From Shewanella halotolerans (GTDB lineage: Bacteria; Pseudomonadota; Gammaproteobacteria; Enterobacterales; Shewanellaceae): a stretch of DNA of 64,000 nt. Shown in pieces: positions 16,032 through 24,853 of the stretch (its first letter is position 1; the number at the start of each line of letters is the position of its first letter). The notes beneath the pieces were generated by a model. The model saw only the letters and a program-made list of their open reading frames with translations, did not search any database and was not told the DNA's origin. Position numbers and translations under genes: made by a program. The stretch covers positions 496,001-560,000 of the forward strand of contig NZ_CP080417.1 in the NCBI RefSeq assembly GCF_019457535.1, read 5' to 3'.

Positions 16032-18938
16032 TTAGGCGTGGCTGACAAGCACCAGACGCACGGCGTCCAGTTGTAGCTGACAGGCATCTAAGTAGTTGCC
16101 CAGCTCGACCATCTGATTTCTCAGGTGCTCCAGCTCCTCGTCACGAATGTTGGGATTAACCGCCTTGAGGGCCTCCAGACGTTCCAGCTCTGCGGTGAGC
16201 TGCTGGGTCATCTTGTTGCTGGCCTCTTCGGTCAGCTGCTTCATCGCCGCCTGGGCAAACTCCTCACCCTTGGCAAACAGCGGATGCAGCAGGGTTTGCG
16301 AGGCGTTCACCAGCTTGCTGGCGATATGGCGGTTGACCGCGCTCAGCTGCTTGTCGAAGCTCTCGTAGCTGACATTCTGCGACAGGTTATTGCCATTCTT
16401 GTCCAGCAGCACGCGTACCGGGGTCGGCGGCATGTAGCGGTAGAGCTGGCTCGAGCGCGGCGCCGAGGCATCGGCCATGTAGATCAGCTCCAAGAAGATG
16501 GTGCCCGCAGGTAGTGCCTTGTTCTTGAGCACGGCGACGCTGGTGGTGCCTGTCTCGGAAGAGGTGATCAGATCCAGCCCCGTCTGAACCAGCGGGTGCT
16601 CCTGGGTGATCAGGGCGATATCGTCGCGGGACAGCGCCATCTCACGGTCGAAGGTGACGGTAATGCCATCTTCCGGCAGACCCGGGTAGGTCGGGAACAT
16701 CATGTGTTCGCTCGGGTGCAGTACGATGGCGTTCTCACCGCTGTCTTCCTGCTCGACGCCTATGATGTCCCACAGGCGGATCACAGAGCCGATCAGCTGG
16801 GTGTCCTGGTCGCGGGCCGCCAGGCTCTCCACTAACTTCTGCGCCTTGTCGCCGCCATGAGAGTTGATCTCCAGCAGCTTGTCGCGGCCCTGTTCCATTG
16901 CCTTTTTCAGCGCCTTGTAGCGGCTCTGGGTGTGGTTGAGCAGCTGGGTGAACTTGTCTTCGTCGCGGTAGACCAGCTGGGTCAGCAGCTCCTCGGAAAA
17001 CTCGTTAAACAGAATATGGCCGGTAGGGCAGGTCTGCTCGAAGGCATTCAGTCCCTTGTGGTACCAGTTCATCAGGTTTTCCTGGGCCGTGTTGGCCAGG
17101 TAAGGTAGATGAATCTCGACATCGTTGGCCTGACCGATACGGTCCAGACGACCGATGCGCTGCTCCAGTAGATCCGGATTCAGTGGCAGGTCGAATAGCA
17201 CCAGGTGGCTGGCAAACTGAAAGTTACGACCTTCCGAGCCGATCTCACTACAGATCAGCGCCTGGGCGCCGCCGCTTTCCTGGGCGAAGTAGGCGCCGGC
17301 CTTGTCGCGCTCTATGATAGACATGCCTTCGTGGAATACGGTGGCCTGAATCCCCTCACGGGTGCGCAGGGCCTCTTCCAGGCTCAGAGCGGTCTCCGCC
17401 TGGCTGGCGATGATCAGCACCTTCTTGCTGCGATGGTTTTTGAGGAAATCGATCAGCCAGTCGACCCTAGGGTCGAACTTCCACCAACTGGCGCTATCGC
17501 TCTCGAAGGCCTGATACAGTTTCTCTGGGCTCAGGGCCTGTTTCACCTTGGCGGTCAGATCTGTCTGGCCACCCATCATGTCAGACACCCTGGCGGCGGT
17601 CTCATACTGAGCCGGCATGGTCTGAGGGTGTGCGTTGAAGATACGGGTCGGGAAGCCCTTCACAGAGGCGCGGCTGTTGCGGTATAGCACGCGGCCGGTG
17701 CCGTGTCTGTCTAACAGCTCCTGCAGCAGCTCGCTGCGGGCCTGGTCACGTTGTTCGTTATCGACGCTCTCATCTTCAATCAGACGCAGCGCCGGGGTGA
17801 TATCTTTCTCGTTGAGCAGCTCGGTCAGGCTGGCAACGGCCTCGTCGGGCAGACGCTTACCGCTGGCCAGGGCATCGGCGGCGCTCGCCACCTCTTTATA
17901 GCTCTCCTCCTCTTTGAGGAAGGCTTGATAGTCGTAGAAACGGTCCGGATCCAGCAGACGCAGACGGGCGAAGTGGCTCTGGTGGCCCAGCTGATCCGGG
18001 GTGGCGGTCAGTAGCAGCACGCCGGGCACCACTTCACTCAGGGCCTCGACCACGCGATAGGCGCGGCTCGGCGCCTCTTCGGTCCACTCTAGGTGGTGGG
18101 CCTCATCGACCACCATGAGATCCCAGTCGGCATCCAGCGCCTGATCCAGGCGTTTCTTCTTACGCAGCAGCTCGAGTGAACAGATCACCAGCTGCTCTGT
18201 GTAGAAGGGGTTGTCGTGGTCGGCGTAGGCCTCGACGCATCTGTCTTCGTCGAACACCGAGAAGCGCAGGTTGAAGCGGCGCAGCATCTCCACCAACCAC
18301 TGATGACGTAGGGTGTCTGGCACTATGATCAGGATACGTTCGGCGCGGCCGGTCAGCAGCTGCTGATGGATGATCAGGCCGGCTTCGATGGTCTTACCCA
18401 GGCCCACCTCGTCCGCCAATAAGACGCGCGGCGCGAAGCGTTGGCCCACTTCATGGGCGATCCACTGCTGATGGGGGATCAGGCCGACGCGGGGACCCTG
18501 TAGGCCCAGCAGATCTGAGGTGGCCAGCTTATGACGCAGCAGCTGGCTCTGATAGCGCACGCCAAATCTGTCCAGACGATCGATCTGGCCGGCAAACAGC
18601 CTGTCTTGGGGCTTGTTGAAACGAATATTGTGGTTGAGCAGCGTCTCTCTGAGGCTGACCTCTTCGCCGGTCTCGGTGTGGATACCGTGGTAGATCACAA
18701 GTTGGTTCTTCTCTTCGATCTCGCTGACCTTGAGGCTCCATCCTTCGTGACTCTCAATGATATCGCCGGGGTTATAGATCACTCGGGTTAGCGGGGCATC
18801 GTCGCGGGCAAACATGCGGTTTTCGTCAGTGGCGGGGAACATCAGGGTGACCATACGGCCTTCGAGTCCAATGACAGTACCTAAACCGAGTTCCGATTCG
18901 GTATCACTAATCCAACGTTGACCTAAGGAAAAGGGCAT
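16032..18938 (-). CDS. rapA: RNA polymerase-associated helicase RapA
   Basis: A 968-residue Swi2/Snf2 ATPase, the usual RapA (HepA) length. N-terminal Tudor-like domains (residues 1-110) precede the helicase core: Walker A ADEVGLGKT near residue 175, DEAH near residue 280, and the second lobe with the SEIGSEGRNFQFA and QRIGRLDRIGQ blocks near 560-605. RapA binds core RNA polymerase and helps recycle it after transcription. The gene stands alone and is divergent from the PIN-PhoH gene. Confidence 0.97.
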   Translation of the reverse strand: MPFSLGQRWISDTESELGLGTVIGLEGRMVTLMFPATDENRMFARDDAPLTRVIYNPGDIIESHEGWSLKVSEIEEKNQLVIYHGIHTETGEEVSLRETLLNHNIRFNKPQDRLFAGQIDRLDRFGVRYQSQLLRHKLATSDLLGLQGPRVGLIPHQQWIAHEVGQRFAPRVLLADEVGLGKTIEAGLIIHQQLLTGRAERILIIVPDTLRHQWLVEMLRRFNLRFSVFDEDRCVEAYADHDNPFYTEQLVICSLELLRKKKRLDQALDADWDLMVVDEAHHLEWTEEAPSRAYRVVEALSEVVPGVLLLTATPDQLGHQSHFARLRLLDPDRFYDYQAFLKEEESYKEVASAADALASGKRLPDEAVASLTELLNEKDITPALRLIEDESVDNEQRDQARSELLQELLDRHGTGRVLYRNSRASVKGFPTRIFNAHPQTMPAQYETAARVSDMMGGQTDLTAKVKQALSPEKLYQAFESDSASWWKFDPRVDWLIDFLKNHRSKKVLIIASQAETALSLEEALRTREGIQATVFHEGMSIIERDKAGAYFAQESGGAQALICSEIGSEGRNFQFASHLVLFDLPLNPDLLEQRIGRLDRIGQANDVEIHLPYLANTAQENLMNWYHKGLNAFEQTCPTGHILFNEFSEELLTQLVYRDEDKFTQLLNHTQSRYKALKKAMEQGRDKLLEINSHGGDKAQKLVESLAARDQDTQLIGSVIRLWDIIGVEQEDSGENAIVLHPSEHMMFPTYPGLPEDGITVTFDREMALSRDDIALITQEHPLVQTGLDLITSSETGTTSVAVLKNKALPAGTIFLELIYMADASAPRSSQLYRYMPPTPVRVLLDKNGNNLSQNVSYESFDKQLSAVNRHIASKLVNASQTLLHPLFAKGEEFAQAAMKQLTEEASNKMTQQLTAELERLEALKAVNPNIRDEELEHLRNQMVELGNYLDACQLQLDAVRLVLVSHA

Positions 18939-19303
18939 TTACAAATTCTCATCTACAGGGTGAATCACGAAAGGGCGCGTATGTTATCCAATCGAGACTA
19001 TGATGTCGAACATATCTGACCCGTAATTGTCTCGTTAAAAATACTAATTAGATTACAAATTATCCAATCGGATCGGCCGCCGCCCGCCTTGTCATCTTAA
19101 TGTCATTTTAGGCCACCAGTCTCGAATTGGGTCGGGCGATTTTCTGGACAAGTTTCCGTTGAAGCCGTGAGATTTTGGTGTCAGTATGGATTTAATCCCT
19201 AAGTGCTTTGTTGCGCGTCACTATACTGACAGAGAAGGAGGCTAATTACCCGCTCAGCTCGCTTGACTACAAATATAACACCCTACGCACAAGTGGAGGC
19301 GCC
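18939..19303. promoter_or_regulatory. Divergent rapA / phoH promoter region with inverted repeat
   Basis: This 365-bp gap must hold the promoters of rapA and the phoH-like gene. A perfect 9-bp inverted repeat, TGTCAGTAT (19179-19187) and ATACTGACA (19223-19231), encloses 35 bases and overlaps a TATACT -10-like box. Nothing else is recognised. Confidence 0.45.
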
Positions 19304-20698
19304 ATGGAACAAGACGACAAGAAGTTGTTTGTACTGGATACCAATGTGTTACTGCATGAACCCTTAGCCATCTATTCGTTTAAGGAGCATGATGTCGTAG
19401 TCCCCATGACTGTCCTTGAAGAGTTAGATCAGATCAAAGACAGGAAACGAGATGTTAGCCGAGATGCCCGAGTCGCCATTCGCGCATTGGAAGACATACT
19501 CGGCGGGCAGACCACCCCAGAAGAGATTGTCAGCGGGGTGCCCTTGCCCAAACGTGAAGGACACGGTGACGCAGTAGGTTCCCTCTCTATTTTCCCCGAC
19601 CATCAACTCGAATTTACCCAGGCATCTCTGCCCGGCGACAACAACGACAACCGCATCATCAACACAGCACTGCATCTGCAGAATCAGTTTGCCCCACGCC
19701 ATGTGGTGCTGGTGACCAAAGATATCAACATGCGCCTCAAGGCCAAGGGCGCCGGCATCAATCTGGTCGAAGACTATCGCACCGACCAGCTGATCGACGA
19801 CATTCGCTTCCTTACCAAAGGCTTCCATCAGTTTGAGGGCGATTTCTGGGCGCGCAAGGAACATGTGAATACCGAGACCCAGGGGCGCCATACGGTGCAC
19901 AGGGTGCCAGTTAAGGAGGTGGGTGAAGAGAACTTCTATACCAACCAATACCTTATCGACGAAGACTCCAACTTCTGCGGCCGGGTACTGAGCAACAACG
20001 ACGAAGAGCTGGAGATATTGGATCTCGGCCGCGACCGTCTGCTTAACCTGGATGCCTGGGGCATCAAGCCCAAGAACGTCTATCAGGGGATGGCGATGCA
20101 GGCGCTGCTGGATCCCGATATCGATCTGGTGATCCTCACCGGCCCCGCGGGCTGTGGTAAGACGCTGCTCGCCATGGCGGCGGCCCTGGAGATGGTGGTG
20201 GAGCGTGGCCTCTACGATAAGGTGATAGTGACCCGTAACACGCCGGAGATCGCCGAGTCTATCGGCTTCCTGCCCGGCACAGAGGAGGAGAAGATGGCGC
20301 CCTGGCTGGCGGCCATTACCGATACCCTGGAGGTGCTGCACAAGCATGACGTTAACCCCAGCGGCAGCATGAACTACATCATGGACAAGGCCAACATTCA
20401 GTTTAAGTCGATCAACTTCATGCGCGGACGTTCGATTCAGAACTCTGTGGTGTTGCTGGATGAGTGTCAAAACCTGACCGCCTCGCAGATCAAGACGATG
20501 ATCACCCGTATGGGCGAGGGGACTAAGCTGATCTGTAGTGGTAACCTGGCGCAGATCGATTCTAACTATCTGACGGCGGTGACCTCGGGACTCACCTATA
20601 TCGTCGAGCGCTTTAAAAACTTCGACGGCAGTGCCAACGTCTACCTCAACGGCGTGGTGCGCTCTCGCCTGGCAGAGTTTGCCGAGGAAAACCTCTAA
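19304..20698 (+). CDS. PIN-PhoH protein (PhoH2-type RNA helicase/ribonuclease)
   Basis: A 464-residue fusion. Residues 1-150 are a PIN ribonuclease domain (FVLDTNVLLHEP at the start with its catalytic Asp; further Asp residues at DNRIIN and TKDINMR). Residues ~250-460 are a PhoH ATPase with Walker A LTGPAGCGKT and Walker B VVLLDECQN. PhoH2 proteins couple ATP-driven RNA unwinding to cleavage. The ATG at 19304 was chosen because a GGAGG site precedes it; the frame runs 96 bases further upstream without a good site. Confidence 0.92.
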   Translation: MEQDDKKLFVLDTNVLLHEPLAIYSFKEHDVVVPMTVLEELDQIKDRKRDVSRDARVAIRALEDILGGQTTPEEIVSGVPLPKREGHGDAVGSLSIFPDHQLEFTQASLPGDNNDNRIINTALHLQNQFAPRHVVLVTKDINMRLKAKGAGINLVEDYRTDQLIDDIRFLTKGFHQFEGDFWARKEHVNTETQGRHTVHRVPVKEVGEENFYTNQYLIDEDSNFCGRVLSNNDEELEILDLGRDRLLNLDAWGIKPKNVYQGMAMQALLDPDIDLVILTGPAGCGKTLLAMAAALEMVVERGLYDKVIVTRNTPEIAESIGFLPGTEEEKMAPWLAAITDTLEVLHKHDVNPSGSMNYIMDKANIQFKSINFMRGRSIQNSVVLLDECQNLTASQIKTMITRMGEGTKLICSGNLAQIDSNYLTAVTSGLTYIVERFKNFDGSANVYLNGVVRSRLAEFAEENL

Positions 20699-20720
20699 CC
20701 GCTTAGGCGGCCACCGACGG

Positions 20721-20748
20721 CAAAAGGCTCCCAGGCGGAGTCTTTTGT
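20721..20748 (+). terminator. Terminator after phoH-like gene
   Basis: AAAAGGCTCC-CAGGC-GGAGTCTTTT forms a stem with one G-T pair and a terminal T run. Confidence 0.7.
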
Positions 20749-20938
20749 CTAAAGTAAGGGCGATCTTGTGGGTCTGCGCCAATGCGCCGGCCCTGTGCCA
20801 GGCTGACGACTGAGATCATTCTGGCAAAAGCGACTCCCCTTTGTATTCCATTGGGCTGGCTTCCTGATACTATATGCAGAATATGATGCGCCGCTCCGGG
20901 TTAGCCCAAGGGCAGATGCTTGTTTTCAAAGGTAATCA

Positions 20939-23900
20939 ATGAAGTCGACAGAGCCGGACTTACAGCTTAAGTCTCCGATTCAAAAAAACTACAATCGCGC
21001 GGTTTTCTATACCTATATCGGCGTGATCATCATGGCGTTACTGACGGCCTGGATCTTCTTCGAGCGTCAAAAGACCCAGATGATGGATCAGCGCGAAGAG
21101 CTGGTCGAGCGTCACGTGTTGCAGATCGACCTCCTGTTGGAATCCAGTATCCGCGCGGTGAAGAGCCTGCGCAACGTGGCGGTGGATCACCTGCGTCTGG
21201 GTGAGTTGGTGCGTACCGACCGTCTGCCCCAGTATGAGAAGTTTAACGAGAGCGGCCAGTTCTTCACCCTTGAGCCCAGCTACGCCCAGAGCGGCAAGCC
21301 CTTCACCAACATGGGGCGGATCACGGGCGCGGGCTCGCTCAATGGCCGCAGCGACAAGTTTTATCAGGAGCTGGAGATGCTGTTCGAGCTCTCCCTCTCC
21401 TTCCCGGTCGCCAGACAGGCGGCGCCCAAGGCCTCTTCTATCTACTACATCTCCAAACATAGGATGATGTCTTACTACCCCTGGCCCTCGGACGAGCAGC
21501 GTTTTCGCGACGAGCTGCTGAAGAAGCAGCAGTTCCAGCTGGTCACCCCGGCGATGAACCCACAGCGCAGCGTAGCTTGGAGCCCGGCCTATGTGGAGCC
21601 CAACGGCAAGGGGCTGCTGACCACGGTCGGTGTGCCCATCTATCTGGAAGATGAGTTTATCGGCTCCATCAACCTGGACATGACTCTCTCCTCACTGGAT
21701 AAGCAGATCCGCCTCTACTTCAAGATGCCGGGCACGGTTATCCTGCTGGATCAGCAGAACAACATTCTCTCCCACAGCGATATCGACGCCGCCGACATCA
21801 ACCGCGTCTTCCATATCAGCCAGAAGATCCCCTCGGCGCTGCACTCAGTGCCCGAGTCTGAGCTGTTCGATGCCCACGAGGGGATCATGCGCAACGGCTA
21901 CTATATCCACTCGGTGGCGCTGCAGAACGCCCCCTGGCGCCTGCTCTACCTGCAGGATGAGAACGAGCTGTTTAAGGACTCCTGGGAGAAGCTGGAGCTG
22001 ACCTTCCTGCTGGTGGTGATCGCCCTGTCTGTGCTGGTGACCATAGTGCACTGGCAGACCCGCCGCTCCTTCGTTAACCCGGCGTCGCGCCTGCTGTCGC
22101 ACCTGGAGGGCTGCTCTCAGGAGCCACGCAAGCCACCGGCCAAGATCACCCAGGGCTGGGAGCCATGGTTCCAGCTGGTGAGTCGCATCTTCGAAGAGAA
22201 CCAGCAATATACCCGTCACCTGGCGGAGCAGAACCGTCGCCTGGATAACCTGGTGGCGCGGCGCACCGAGCGTCTTAAGGAGACCACGGAGCGGCGCGAG
22301 CGGGAATACGCCCTGTTACGCTCCCTGCTGGATTCCATCCCCGAGGCGATCATCTTCAAGGATAAAGAGGGTAAATACCTGGGCTGTAACAAGTCCGCCG
22401 AGCGCATGCTGGGATATACCGAGAGCGAGATGATAGGCCAGGATTCCCAGACTATGACCAGCAACGAGCAGTCGATGCGGATCCGCGCCGAGGATGAGCG
22501 GGTGCTGTCCGAGCGTACGCCGCTGCGCTATCAGGAGAAGGTGGAGCTGGCGGGCAAGCCGGTGCTGCTCGATACCCTCAAGCTGCCTTTCTACAACCGC
22601 CGTGGCGAGCTGCTGGGTCTGATTGCCGTGTGGCGTGACGTGACCAGAGAGTATGAATCTGCCGAGCAGCTCAGGCTGTCGGAGGAGCGTTATCACCTGG
22701 CGATGGACGCGGTTGAAGATGGCCTGTGGGACTGGTATCTGGATTCGGAGCAGATCATCTGTAACCCGGCCTACTACTCTATGCTCGGCTATAAGAGCAA
22801 CGAATTCCCGGCCCTGGTCTCCACCATAGACGAGCTGGTGCATCCGGACGATCGCATCCGGGTACAGGAGTATCGCGAGCAATACCTGGCGGATCCTATC
22901 GGTGCCTACGACGTGGAATTCCGTATGCGCGGCAAGAGCGGCATGTACCACTGGGTGCTCAGCCGTGGCCGTGTGGTGGAGTTCACCTCGGACAACCAGC
23001 CTAAGCGTATGGTGGGTACCCACAAGGATATTACCCGCCATAAGAGCAACGAGGTGGCGCTGCTGGAGGCCAAGCAGGACGCCGAATCGGCCAACCTCTA
23101 TAAGAGTGAGTTCCTGGCCAACATGAGTCACGAGATCCGCACGCCGATGAACGCCATTATCGGTATGTTGCAGCTGGCCAGCCGGACTCAGTTGACGCCA
23201 CAGCAGGCGGATTACCTGGACAAGGCGGGCTTCTCGGCCCAGTCACTGCTGCGCATCATCAACGATATCCTCGACTTCTCCAAGATCGAGGCCGGTAAGC
23301 TGGAGCTGGAACGGGTGGCCTTCCCGCTGGATAAGGTGCTGGACCACGCCCTGGATCTCAATGCCCTCAAGGCGCAGGAGAAGGGGGTCGAGCTGCTGCT
23401 GTATGCACCTGTCACCGCCGGGCTTATCCTCGAAGGGGATCCGCTGCGTTTGGGTCAGGTGCTGATCAACATGCTCAGCAACGCGGTCAAATTTACCCAG
23501 AGCGGCGAGATCGAGCTGGGCTGTGAAGATGTGGGCGAGCGGGATCACCGCATCACCCTCAAGTTCTGGGTGCGCGATACCGGCATAGGGATCAGCAAGG
23601 AGCAGCAGGAGAGCCTGTTCGACGCCTTCGCCCAGGCCGACGGCTCGACCACCCGCAAGTATGGCGGCACAGGTCTTGGCCTCTCCATCAGTAAACATCT
23701 GGTCTCCATGATGGGCGGCACCATGCAGGTGCAGAGTGAGCTGGGGGTCGGCAGTACCTTCAGCTTCACCATCAGCTTCGAGATCGCCGAAGAGGCCGAG
23801 GTGAAACCGCTTATCGTGCCCGAGGTGATCGGCAACCTGAAGACGCTGGTGGTGGACGACAACCCGACGGCGCTGCAGATCTATTCTACCGCCATGCGCG

Positions 23901-24631
23901 ACTTCCACTTCGACGTGGACACAGCATCCAACGGCGCCGAGGCGCTATACAAGCTGGAACACAGGCCGGTGGATCTCCTGCTGCTGGACTGGATGATGCC
24001 AGAGATGGATGGGGTCGAGGTGATCAAGGCGCTGGATGCCATGGTGGCCGACGGCCGCCTGGAGAAACGCCCGGTGATCATCATGATGACCGCCTATGCC
24101 TCCGAGCCGCTTAAGGAAGATCTGGACGATCTCGACATCTACGCCATGTTGCAGAAGCCGTTCAAGGCCTCGGCCCTGTTCGACGAGATCATCGCCGCCT
24201 TCATCGACAAGCCTAAGATCAATCCGGCGGCCGCGCTGCCGGTGGAAGGCAACGCCACGGGCACAGGGCAGATCCTGCTGGTGGAAGACAACTTCATCAA
24301 CCAACAGGTGGCGACCGAGCTGCTCAAGAGCGCGGGTTACGAGGTGGACGTGGCCGAGAATGGTCAGGTGGCCCTGGATATGGTGGACGCCAAGCAATAC
24401 GACGCCGTGCTGATGGATATTCAGATGCCAGTGATGGACGGTCTGACGGCCACCAAGGAGCTGCGTAAGCGCTACACCAAGGAGGAGCTGCCGGTGATCG
24501 CCATGACGGCCCACGCCATGTCGGGGGATCGCGAGAAGAGTCTGGCGGCGGGCATGAACGCCCACATCACTAAGCCTATCGTGCTCAACGAGCTGTTCGA
24601 CACCCTGGCCCAGTGGATAGTGCGTCACTAA
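20939..24631 (+). CDS. Hybrid sensor histidine kinase, Cache-like sensor, two PAS, two receivers
   Basis: A 1230-residue membrane sensor. A first membrane helix (22-43) and a second (about 353-372) bracket a ~310-residue periplasmic domain that looks like a double-Cache (PDC) sensor. Cytoplasmic order: coiled linker, PAS (~460-575), PAS/PAC (~580-700), HisKA with the phospho-acceptor in NMSHEIRTPMNA near residue 730, HATPase with NMLSNAVKFT, DTGIGI and GGTGLGLSI, receiver 1 (~965-1085, Asp in LLLDWMMPEMDG) and receiver 2 (~1105-1225, Asp in LMDIQMPVMDG). No Hpt domain follows, so a separate phosphotransfer protein would be needed. The gene is alone; the signal is unknown. Confidence 0.93.
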   Translation: MKSTEPDLQLKSPIQKNYNRAVFYTYIGVIIMALLTAWIFFERQKTQMMDQREELVERHVLQIDLLLESSIRAVKSLRNVAVDHLRLGELVRTDRLPQYEKFNESGQFFTLEPSYAQSGKPFTNMGRITGAGSLNGRSDKFYQELEMLFELSLSFPVARQAAPKASSIYYISKHRMMSYYPWPSDEQRFRDELLKKQQFQLVTPAMNPQRSVAWSPAYVEPNGKGLLTTVGVPIYLEDEFIGSINLDMTLSSLDKQIRLYFKMPGTVILLDQQNNILSHSDIDAADINRVFHISQKIPSALHSVPESELFDAHEGIMRNGYYIHSVALQNAPWRLLYLQDENELFKDSWEKLELTFLLVVIALSVLVTIVHWQTRRSFVNPASRLLSHLEGCSQEPRKPPAKITQGWEPWFQLVSRIFEENQQYTRHLAEQNRRLDNLVARRTERLKETTERREREYALLRSLLDSIPEAIIFKDKEGKYLGCNKSAERMLGYTESEMIGQDSQTMTSNEQSMRIRAEDERVLSERTPLRYQEKVELAGKPVLLDTLKLPFYNRRGELLGLIAVWRDVTREYESAEQLRLSEERYHLAMDAVEDGLWDWYLDSEQIICNPAYYSMLGYKSNEFPALVSTIDELVHPDDRIRVQEYREQYLADPIGAYDVEFRMRGKSGMYHWVLSRGRVVEFTSDNQPKRMVGTHKDITRHKSNEVALLEAKQDAESANLYKSEFLANMSHEIRTPMNAIIGMLQLASRTQLTPQQADYLDKAGFSAQSLLRIINDILDFSKIEAGKLELERVAFPLDKVLDHALDLNALKAQEKGVELLLYAPVTAGLILEGDPLRLGQVLINMLSNAVKFTQSGEIELGCEDVGERDHRITLKFWVRDTGIGISKEQQESLFDAFAQADGSTTRKYGGTGLGLSISKHLVSMMGGTMQVQSELGVGSTFSFTISFEIAEEAEVKPLIVPEVIGNLKTLVVDDNPTALQIYSTAMRDFHFDVDTASNGAEALYKLEHRPVDLLLLDWMMPEMDGVEVIKALDAMVADGRLEKRPVIIMMTAYASEPLKEDLDDLDIYAMLQKPFKASALFDEIIAAFIDKPKINPAAALPVEGNATGTGQILLVEDNFINQQVATELLKSAGYEVDVAENGQVALDMVDAKQYDAVLMDIQMPVMDGLTATKELRKRYTKEELPVIAMTAHAMSGDREKSLAAGMNAHITKPIVLNELFDTLAQWIVRH

Positions 24632-24663
24632 TCAGACAGTGCAATGCGCATGTGCGAGAACAG

Positions 24664-24686
24664 AAGGGGCCCAGGCCCCTTTTTTG
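24664..24686 (+). terminator. Intrinsic terminator after hybrid kinase
   Basis: AAGGGGCC-CA-GGCCCCTT followed by a T run. Confidence 0.9.
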
Positions 24687-24853
24687 TGGCTGTCGCTACG
24701 CTGGCCAACAAGGTGGGGAGGCTTGTGATGCGGCGTGAATTATTTGCACTTGAGCCTGAATTGAGACCTGTTAAGCTAAGTGACTGATATTCACGAGACG
24801 CATAATATTTGAACAACTCAGTCTCCCATTAAAAGTCTCAGCAAGGAGATAAC

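Noticed and set aside
19424..20782. 452-codon open frame antisense to the phoH-like gene
   Set aside because: The sense strand has both PIN and PhoH motifs. The antisense frame is His/Gln/Leu-rich with no motif and no ribosome site, as expected from GC-rich coding DNA.
22316..23131. 271-codon frame antisense to the hybrid kinase
   Set aside because: It has no domain signature, while the sense strand has PAS and HisKA motifs.
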